Source of the DNA: an uncultured Amylibacter sp.
GTDB lineage: Bacteria > Pseudomonadota > Alphaproteobacteria > Rhodobacterales > Rhodobacteraceae
DNA: 64,000 bases
Assembly: GCA_905181935.1 (NCBI GenBank)
Contig: CAJIZV010000002.1
Coordinates: 620,001 to 684,000 of the forward strand
Direction of reading: 5' to 3'
How positions within the stretch are numbered: the stretch's first letter is position 1; the number at the start of each line of letters is the position of its first letter. A program made the translations under genes and the position numbers. Shown here in pieces: positions 58,045-64,000 of this stretch. Below the pieces are notes generated by a model. The model worked only from the letters and a program-made list of their open reading frames with translations. It ran no database searches and was not told the origin of the DNA.

Positions 58045-58082
58045 TACTTGTATCACCATTACAATCAAACAGGAGAATTCAC

Positions 58083-58796
58083 ATGCGCCCATCAGGCAGA
58101 GCTATTGACACAATGCGTTCCATTCAAGTTGAAGTTGGTTTTACAAAGCACGCGGAGGGTTCTTGCTTAATAAAGTGTGGCGATACACACATTTTGTGCA
58201 CAGCAAGTGTAGAAGATCGTACTCCACCTTGGTTACGCAACACTGGTTTGGGTTGGGTAACTGCAGAATATGGAATGTTGCCAAGAGCAACAGGCTCTCG
58301 TAACCGACGTGAAGCGGCTTCTGGTAAGCAGTCTGGTAGAACACAGGAAATCCAAAGGCTTATAGGAAGGTCACTTCGTGCAGGAGTAGATCGTGTAGCA
58401 CTAGGTGAACGTCAAATCACAGTAGATTGTGATGTATTGCAAGCAGATGGTGGAACACGTTGCGCTTCAATCACAGGCGGCTGGATTGCGTTAAGGTTAG
58501 CAATCAATGCTATGATAAAAGCAGGTGATGTAAAAGAGGATCCGTTAGTTGATCACGTTGCTGCAGTTTCTTGCGGCATTTATGGGGGCCAGCCTATTTT
58601 AGATTTAGATTATGCAGAAGATAGCGAAGCAGGAACAGATGCAAATTTTGTAATGACTGGGGGTGGAAGCTTAATTGAACTTCAAGGATCTGCTGAAGGC
58701 GCGACCTTTAGTCGTTCTGAATTTGATAAATTAATGGATTTAGCAGAGAAAGGCATTGCTGAACTAGTATTAGCACAAAAAGCAGCCATCTTATAA
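58083..58796 (+). CDS. rph: Ribonuclease PH
   Basis: A 237-residue phosphorolytic exonuclease trimming tRNA 3' ends. [14 protein letters not shown], then the [25 protein letters not shown] core and [17 protein letters not shown]; phosphate-site residues sit in [23 protein letters not shown] lies 6 bases before the ATG. Its stop and the rdgB start share TAATG. Confidence 0.96.
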   Translation: MRPSGRAIDTMRSIQVEVGFTKHAEGSCLIKCGDTHILCTASVEDRTPPWLRNTGLGWVTAEYGMLPRATGSRNRREAASGKQSGRTQEIQRLIGRSLRAGVDRVALGERQITVDCDVLQADGGTRCASITGGWIALRLAINAMIKAGDVKEDPLVDHVAAVSCGIYGGQPILDLDYAEDSEAGTDANFVMTGGGSLIELQGSAEGATFSRSEFDKLMDLAEKGIAELVLAQKAAIL

Positions 58797-59401
58797 TGCG
58801 AAAACTAACTGAAAGAAAAATTGTTCTGGCCAGCCATAACGAAGGCAAATTAAGTGAAATAGCTGAACTATTAGACCCCTTTGGTATTTCAGTAGTATCA
58901 GCGGGTGCCTTAGGCATAGAAGAGCCGGAGGAAACTGAGAATACCTATGTGGGGAATGCACGCATTAAAGCACATTTTGCTGCAAAAAGTTCTAATTTAC
59001 CTGCATTATCTGATGATAGTGGATTTTCTGTTCATGCGTTAGATGGGGCACCAGGTGTATATAGTGCTAACTGGGCAGAGACGGCTAATGGTCGGGATTT
59101 TCCTATGGCAATGACAAAGGTTTGGAATAAAATTCAACACTCTCCTATTCCTCGTAAAGCAAAATTTTGCTGCACGCTTTGCATTGCTTGGCCTGATGGG
59201 CATGATGAAATTTTTGAAGGATCGGTAGCAGGTGAGATAGTATGGCCTCCTCGAGGAACTCTTGGCTTTGGATATGATCCAATGTTTACAGCTGATGGGA
59301 TGGCGCAAACATTTGCTGAAATAGAACCTCGGGAAAAACATCTAATAAGTCACCGAGCGAGTGCATTTAACAAATTTACAAAATATTGCCTTGGTAGTTG
59401 A
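58796..59401 (+). CDS. rdgB: dITP/XTP pyrophosphatase RdgB (HAM1 family)
   Basis: A 201-residue housecleaning enzyme hydrolysing dITP, ITP and XTP. Seen: LASHNEGKLSEI, ETENTYVGNARIKA, PALSDDSGFSVHAL (metal site), GFGYDPMF and EKHLISHRASAF. The last two are the substrate-binding blocks. Translationally coupled to rph, the standard alphaproteobacterial pair, and followed by hemW. Confidence 0.95.
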   Translation: MRKLTERKIVLASHNEGKLSEIAELLDPFGISVVSAGALGIEEPEETENTYVGNARIKAHFAAKSSNLPALSDDSGFSVHALDGAPGVYSANWAETANGRDFPMAMTKVWNKIQHSPIPRKAKFCCTLCIAWPDGHDEIFEGSVAGEIVWPPRGTLGFGYDPMFTADGMAQTFAEIEPREKHLISHRASAFNKFTKYCLGS

Positions 59402-59536
59402 CATGTATGAACTTCAAGCAATTTCGAATATTTCGTGTTTTAAGAAAAAAATAGTAGATATTTGCTCTGCTATAAATATTATTGCAAACTTAATTAAACC
59501 AAAGTTGCAGATTAAATTAACAGTGTTTAAGCATTA

Positions 59537-60691
59537 ATGGAAGATTGGAAAAATGGTGGGTTTGGAATATATATTCACTGGCCATTCTGCGCGGCAAAAT
59601 GCCCATACTGTGATTTCAACTCTCACGTTCGTAAATCTGTAGATCAAAGTAGATGGTTGTCTGCATTAAAGTTTGAACTACAGAATAACGCAAAACGAAC
59701 TTCAGGTCGGATAGTAAATACAATATTTTTTGGAGGTGGCACTCCAAGCTTGATGAATCCTGAAACAGTAGCAGGAATAGTTGAAGAAATTGCCAAGTTG
59801 TGGACTCTAGCACCAAATGCAGAAATAACATTGGAAGCTAATCCAACATCTGTAGAGGCAAAAAAGTTTTCAAATTTTGGAGAAGCAGGCATAAATCGTA
59901 TCTCGATGGGCATTCAGTCGTTGCGAGACGTCGACCTTAAGGCACTGGGACGCATGCATTCCGTCTCAGAAGCACGTGAGGCGTTTGAAATTGCCAAGGA
60001 TTCCTTTAAAAAAGTCAGTTTTGACTTAATTTATGCTCGACAAGGCCAGTCAATTGAAAGTTGGAAAGCTGAATTACACGAAGCTGCTGCAATGGCTGTA
60101 GACCACCTATCTCTATATCAACTAACAATTGAAGCTGGGACCCGTTTTGGTGAACTCTATGACCGCGGTAATCTTCGAGACTTACCTGACGATGGTTTAG
60201 CTGCTGACATGTATGATGTAACGCAAGATCTGGGGATGCTTTACGATATGCCTGCCTATGAAGTCTCAAATCATGCGCGTAAGGGGGCGCAATCACAGCA
60301 CAATCTAATTTATTGGCGTTACGGTGACTATGTTGGTGTTGGTCCTGGTGCTCACGGGCGAATTAGTTTTAATGAGCAGAGAATAGCTACCTCAACGACA
60401 CAAAACCCAGAAGACTGGCTCCGTAATGTTGAGCTTCATGGGACAGCGACATCTGACGATGAAATAATTGCACCAATTGATCAAGCCTCAGAGTATCTGA
60501 TGATGTCATTAAGATTGACAGAGGGCAGTGACATGAGAAGGTATCAAAGCCTATCAGGTAAACAATTAAATAGTCAAGTCATTGATAACAATATAGAAAA
60601 TAAATTACTTACTATTAATAAAAATCATTTAATAGCAACACCGCGCGGGCGCATTATATTAAATACACTTCTAAAAGATTTATTAGTATAA
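59537..60691 (+). CDS. hemW: Radical SAM heme chaperone HemW
   Basis: A 384-residue protein formerly called coproporphyrinogen III oxidase-like. The radical-SAM motif is Cys18-x3-Cys22-x2-Cys25, followed by DFNSH as in HemW rather than the extra Cys of HemN. FFGGGTPSLM, EANPTSVEAKKF and NRISMGIQSLRD are usual. It binds heme and hands it to membrane proteins. The 135 bases after rdgB show no feature; no clear ribosome site. Confidence 0.93.
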   Translation: MEDWKNGGFGIYIHWPFCAAKCPYCDFNSHVRKSVDQSRWLSALKFELQNNAKRTSGRIVNTIFFGGGTPSLMNPETVAGIVEEIAKLWTLAPNAEITLEANPTSVEAKKFSNFGEAGINRISMGIQSLRDVDLKALGRMHSVSEAREAFEIAKDSFKKVSFDLIYARQGQSIESWKAELHEAAAMAVDHLSLYQLTIEAGTRFGELYDRGNLRDLPDDGLAADMYDVTQDLGMLYDMPAYEVSNHARKGAQSQHNLIYWRYGDYVGVGPGAHGRISFNEQRIATSTTQNPEDWLRNVELHGTATSDDEIIAPIDQASEYLMMSLRLTEGSDMRRYQSLSGKQLNSQVIDNNIENKLLTINKNHLIATPRGRIILNTLLKDLLV

Positions 60692-60717
60692 CAATCAACA
60701 TCGAATAGGTTTATCCA

Positions 60718-61071
60718 ATGAAAATAATATGGTTTATCTCTGGATCTATTACCCTAACGTTGGCTTGTTTGGGAGTAATTTTACCACTACTACCTACAGT
60801 TCCTTTTTTACTACTCGCTGCATTTTGTTTTGCTCGATCATCTGAACGGGCCCATAAGTGGTTAATAAATCATCCGCAGTTGGGGCCCCCCATAAAAGAT
60901 TGGCAAAATAATGGTGCCATTAACTCACAAGCAAAGAAAATGGCTACAGTTTGTATAGCTGCTGCCTTTTCTTTATCACTTATGCTAGACTTAGGTTGGA
61001 AAATTTTACTAATTCAAGCAGTTGTTTTATCTTGTGTAATGTTTTTTATTTGGACGCGCCCGTCAAAATAG
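60718..61071 (+). CDS. DUF454 (YbaN family) membrane protein
   Basis: A 117-residue inner-membrane protein with three or four helices. The family pattern is exact: GVILPLLPTVPFLLLAAFCFARSSERAHKWLINHPQLGPPIKDWQNNGAI. Function unknown. AGG lies upstream of the ATG. Its 3' end overlaps that of parB, on the other strand, by 26 bases. Confidence 0.88.
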   Translation: MKIIWFISGSITLTLACLGVILPLLPTVPFLLLAAFCFARSSERAHKWLINHPQLGPPIKDWQNNGAINSQAKKMATVCIAAAFSLSLMLDLGWKILLIQAVVLSCVMFFIWTRPSK

Positions 61072-61939
61072 AGCAAATTCGGTCTAAGTCATCAAGATTT
61101 TTATATGAAATAATGACCTTTCCTGAACCAGCGACATCTTTGTGTTCTATTGAGACTCCTAAAGCTAAGTTTGCGGATAAATCAGCTTCAATTGCACGAG
61201 TATCTGAATCTTTTGAAGAGGCCTTCACACTTTGTAGATTATTTCTTATAACTCCTTGTTTTGTGAGAATTTCCGCCTGCCTAACAGACATTTTTTCTTT
61301 AATCATTATCTTTGCAAGTTCCAATGCTCGATCATTTCCTATTAAAGTGCGAGCATGACCAGCTGATAAAATTCCATCACGGATAAAATTTTGTACTGAG
61401 ACAGGGAGGTTTAATAAACGCAGAATGTTAGCTATATAACTACGGCTTTTACCTAATCCAGATGATACTTGTTCTTGTGTATGACCAAACTGATCCATCA
61501 GAGCTTTGTAACCCAACGCCTCTTCTACTGCATTTAGATTTGCACGTTGAACATTTTCAATAATAGCAACTTCTAGCAATTCTTCATCATTAAATTCACG
61601 TATAACTACTGGGACTTCATGTAACTTGGCTTGTTGCGCGGCACGCCAACGTCGTTCACCTGCTACGATTTGAAAGAAACCATTTTGATCGGGTGCAGCT
61701 CGAACAATAATAGGTTGAATGATTCCACGCGCAGCGATTGATTTTGCTAAATCATCTAATTCTTCTTTATTAAAATCTTGTCGTGGCTGGTCTAGGTTAG
61801 CGATGATTTTTTCGATTGGCAGAACAGTTTTAGAAGAAATTACTTCTACCTCAGAAGATTTACTTGGTCCACTATCAATATCTGCCATCAAAGCTGATAG
61901 TCCGCGGCCCAAACCCTTTCGATCCTTTTTTTTGCTCAT
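61046..61939 (-). CDS. parB: Chromosome partitioning protein ParB
   Basis: A 297-residue CTP-dependent clamp that loads at parS and spreads. N-terminal GLGRGLSALMAD, the CTP-binding IVAGERRWRAAQ, helix-turn-helix around QEQVSSGLGKSRSYIANILRLL and HARTLIG, and a C-terminal dimer domain ending in GKVIISYKNLDDLDRI. Two parS sites lie 1.1-1.4 kb away in rsmG. Follows parA by 20 bases. Confidence 0.96.
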   Translation of the reverse strand: MSKKKDRKGLGRGLSALMADIDSGPSKSSEVEVISSKTVLPIEKIIANLDQPRQDFNKEELDDLAKSIAARGIIQPIIVRAAPDQNGFFQIVAGERRWRAAQQAKLHEVPVVIREFNDEELLEVAIIENVQRANLNAVEEALGYKALMDQFGHTQEQVSSGLGKSRSYIANILRLLNLPVSVQNFIRDGILSAGHARTLIGNDRALELAKIMIKEKMSVRQAEILTKQGVIRNNLQSVKASSKDSDTRAIEADLSANLALGVSIEHKDVAGSGKVIISYKNLDDLDRICSILTGASK

Positions 61940-61959
61940 TTTACTTATTTTCCAATGGT

Positions 61960-62751
61960 TTAGCTTTTATTTTTTTTTGATTTATCACGTTTTAAAAATT
62001 CACTTCCAAGATCTAGGTATGCTTGGGCTCCTCGCCCTGATGCATCATACTGAAGTATAGTCTCCCCATACGATGGCGCTTCAGAGAGGCGAACACTACG
62101 AGGAATTATTGTTTTATAAACTAGATTACCCAAATTTTCCCGTACATCAGCCTCCACTTGTTGTGCCAACTTAACCCGGCGATCAAACATCGTTAAAACC
62201 ACACCATCAATAAATAACTCAGTATCCAAAGCCTCACGGACCTCACGCACTGTCAATATTAATTGTGACAAACCCTCTAAAGCATAAAATTCGGATTGTA
62301 ATGGAACTAATACAGAGTCACTTGCAGCAAAGGCATTAATAGTAAGTAAATTTAATGACGGCGGACAATCGATAAAAACATATTTATAACCTTCAGTAGA
62401 AGCTAAAGCGTTTCGCAACCTAAGTAGTCTTCCTTTGTCAGACATCAATTCTGCATCTGCAGAACTTAAATCAGTATTTGATGGTAAAACTGATAAGTTT
62501 TGTACCTGCGTTTTAACCGCAGCATCCTTTATACTGGAACCATCAACTAACACATCATATGCCGTAATTTCTCGCGCCTCAGGCTCAATCCCAAGTCCAG
62601 TAGAGGCATTTCCCTGTGGATCAAGGTCAATAAGTAATACTTTGTGGCCCTTTTTAGCTATTGCCGCAGCCATATTTATAGCAGTTGTAGTTTTACCAAC
62701 ACCGCCTTTTTGGTTGGCTATAGAAACAATTCGCTTGATATTAGTTGGCAC
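61960..62751 (-). CDS. parA: Chromosome partitioning ATPase ParA
   Basis: A 263-residue deviant Walker ATPase: KGGVGKTTT with the signature lysine (15-23), DLDPQGNASTGLGIEP, and YVFIDCPPSLNLLTINA as Walker B. It positions ParB-parS complexes. Starts with GTG at 62751, inside the 3' end of rsmG (11-base overlap), with AGGA 8 bases before it. Standard mnmG-rsmG-parA-parB order. Confidence 0.96.
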   Translation of the reverse strand: MPTNIKRIVSIANQKGGVGKTTTAINMAAAIAKKGHKVLLIDLDPQGNASTGLGIEPEAREITAYDVLVDGSSIKDAAVKTQVQNLSVLPSNTDLSSADAELMSDKGRLLRLRNALASTEGYKYVFIDCPPSLNLLTINAFAASDSVLVPLQSEFYALEGLSQLILTVREVREALDTELFIDGVVLTMFDRRVKLAQQVEADVRENLGNLVYKTIIPRSVRLSEAPSYGETILQYDASGRGAQAYLDLGSEFLKRDKSKKNKS

Positions 62752-63376
62752 GTTTAATTCCTGTAAGGTATAATAAGCGTCCCGTTGAATGTGTTACGCT
62801 CTGTGTTTCTTTTACGCTGAATGTCCATGATTTTTGCGCTTCTGCCAACTCAATACCACAAGCATCGCCTTTCAAAAACAAACAAGACCCATTTTTTGCT
62901 AATAAACTTTCAGCATATTTTAAAAGTTGTGAAACTGTAGCTAATGCACGTGCAGTAACAATATCCGCACTAAAATTTTTCACATCTTCTATTCTTTTTG
63001 TTTGAATATCTATACGCAGGCCCGTTTCACGTGAAACATTACGCATAAACGCACACTTTCTTGCGTCGCTTTCAATTAGAGTAACCAATAACTCGGGTCT
63101 CTTCTCCATTCCAATCAAAGCTATAACTAGACCCGCAAATCCTGCTCCAGAGCCTATGTCTACCAAACTCTTTACACTCTTTGGTATTAATGGCCAAACT
63201 TGAGCAGAGTCTAAAAAATGCCGTTCCCATTTTGAGCCAAGCGTTGACTTAGACACTAGATTTATTTTTGGATTCCATTTCTCAAGTAAATCAGCATAAA
63301 TCTCTAATCTAGAAATTGTTTCACGTGAAACAAAACATAGTGTTTCTATTTTTTGTTTTGCGATAACTTCATTCAT
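62741..63376 (-). CDS. rsmG: 16S rRNA (guanine-N7) methyltransferase RsmG
   Basis: A 211-residue SAM enzyme modifying G527 of 16S rRNA. LVDIGSGAGFAGLVIAL is the SAM-binding loop, ERHFLDSAQVWPL and VTARALATVSQLLKYA are typical. The ATG overlaps the mnmG stop (ATGA). Two parS sites lie within the coding region, each read as Val-Ser-Arg-Glu-Thr. Confidence 0.95.
   Translation of the reverse strand: MNEVIAKQKIETLCFVSRETISRLEIYADLLEKWNPKINLVSKSTLGSKWERHFLDSAQVWPLIPKSVKSLVDIGSGAGFAGLVIALIGMEKRPELLVTLIESDARKCAFMRNVSRETGLRIDIQTKRIEDVKNFSADIVTARALATVSQLLKYAESLLAKNGSCLFLKGDACGIELAEAQKSWTFSVKETQSVTHSTGRLLYLTGIKRAN
63023..63038. promoter_or_regulatory. parS centromere-like site 1 (inside rsmG)
   Basis: CGTTTCACGTGAAACA, one base from the canonical 16-mer TGTTTCACGTGAAACA, with a perfect 14-base palindrome. 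Binding site for ParB encoded about 1.1 kb away. Confidence 0.9.
63317..63332. promoter_or_regulatory. parS centromere-like site 2 (inside rsmG)
   Basis: TGTTTCACGTGAAACA, an exact canonical parS, 294 bases from site 1 and near the rsmG 5' end. Two sites this close to parAB suggest the origin-proximal centromere. Confidence 0.95.
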
Positions 63377-64000
63377 GCGCTTTTCTTTGCATCAAAACGT
63401 CTAATTGTCGTTAAAATTAAAGCTAAAGCTGCAGGTGTCATACCCTCTATACGACCAGCTTGGGCCAAGGTCGTGGGTCTCGCCTGCAAAAGTTTTTGTT
63501 GAATTTCATTAGAAAGTCCTGAAATATTGGTAAAATTAAAGCTATCTGGTATTGCTAGTTTTTCGTCTTTACGCATAGCGTTCACTGCCGATTGCTGGCG
63601 ATCTATATAATTTACATAAACTGCATCTTTTTCAACTTGCTCACGTATTTCACTGTTTAACACTGAAAGCTCTGGCCATATATCAACCAATTTTGATGTT
63701 GTTACATCCTTATGAGACAACAAATCCATGGCTGAACGACGCACTCCGTCTTGTTTTATTGAAATACCAGTCTTTTTTGCTTCTGATGGTGTGATCTTAA
63801 GCGAGCGAAGAAGTGTTTTTGCTGTTTCTAATTTTTCAATTTTAGCCTCAAATATTCTTTTTCTTTTCAGTCCAACTAAACCACAGGAAATCCCAAGCGG
63901 AGTTAAGCGCTGATCAGCATTATCTGCGCGAAGTGATAATCTATATTCTGCTCGACTCGTGAACATTCTGTAAGGTTCACTCACACCACGAGTTACTAAA
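63373..64000 (-). CDS. mnmG: tRNA uridine 5-carboxymethylaminomethyl modification enzyme MnmG, C-terminal part
   Basis: The right edge cuts this gene; about 208 C-terminal residues are present, of roughly 620. The visible part starts LVTRGVSEPYRMFTSRAEYRLSLRADNADQRLTPLG, the strongly conserved region before the helical C-terminal domain that binds MnmE and tRNA, and ends with LAQAGRIEGMTPAALALILTTIRR. MnmG with MnmE modifies wobble U34. No start codon lies in the window. Confidence 0.95.
   Translation of the reverse strand, partial: LVTRGVSEPYRMFTSRAEYRLSLRADNADQRLTPLGISCGLVGLKRKRIFEAKIEKLETAKTLLRSLKITPSEAKKTGISIKQDGVRRSAMDLLSHKDVTTSKLVDIWPELSVLNSEIREQVEKDAVYVNYIDRQQSAVNAMRKDEKLAIPDSFNFTNISGLSNEIQQKLLQARPTTLAQAGRIEGMTPAALALILTTIRRFDAKKSA

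Overview
The window is AT-rich chromosomal DNA from a free-living alphaproteobacterium. Several neighbourhoods match what I know of Rhodobacterales: aminotransferase-ftsK-lolA, ialB-rlmN, uppP next to an NDUFA9-like gene, leuCD-leuB-asd, rnd-lptCAB-hpf-ptsN without rpoN, and mnmG-rsmG-parAB with parS sites. A green-type proteorhodopsin with a full retinal pathway points to a low-GC, surface-ocean, roseobacter-like lineage. The order and lifestyle are inference; alphaproteobacterial origin is well supported. I saw no insertion sequence, prophage, CRISPR array, rRNA or tRNA. Coding density is very high, with many ATGA/TAATG couplings and several convergent gene pairs whose stop codons interlock.

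Layout. 1-6.7 kb: the 5' part of a UbiH-type hydroxylase (cut by the left edge), an amidase, a DapC-like aminotransferase coupled to ftsK, and lolA. 6.7-13.6 kb: SLT-domain lipoprotein, AEC permease, hspQ, gamma-glutamyltransferase, DUF2794, NlpC/P60 and M17 peptidases, beta-carbonic anhydrase. 13.6-18.1 kb (minus): leuC-leuD-leuB-asd. 18.4-26.4 kb: type II asparaginase, IalB-like protein, rlmN, two L,D-transpeptidases around a CAP lipoprotein, then mtgA-GST-queG-SDR on the minus strand. 26.5-32.6 kb: gltD-gltB. 32.8-36 kb: uppP, NDUFA9-like protein, M20 amidohydrolase.

36.2-43.4 kb is the accessory core: proteorhodopsin, then crtE-crtI-crtB-crtY-blh, all on the minus strand. It takes IPP/DMAPP-derived GGPP through phytoene, lycopene and beta-carotene to retinal, the chromophore of the light-driven proton pump. 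A strong terminator separates the pump gene from the pathway genes. A run of 13-bp repeats lies just before crtE, crtI and crtB appear to start with TTG, and an unlisted 46-residue one-helix ORF faces the end of blh. An extremely AT-rich spacer of about 0.7 kb bounds the cassette on the right.

43.4-64 kb returns to core genes: rnd-lptC-lptA-lptB, hpf-ptsN, kdsB-cysQ, alkB, dnaK-dnaJ, a UPF0126 membrane protein, mutS, grpE-hrcA, rph-rdgB-hemW, a DUF454 protein, then parB-parA-rsmG-mnmG (cut by the right edge). Two parS sites inside rsmG suggest the right end lies near the replication origin.

I found no clearly new multi-gene system. The most useful leads are the regulatory architecture of the proteorhodopsin cassette, the small membrane ORF beside it, a perfect 22-bp inverted repeat between lptB and hpf, parS sites embedded in codons of rsmG, and a 17-bp palindrome between hrcA and rph.
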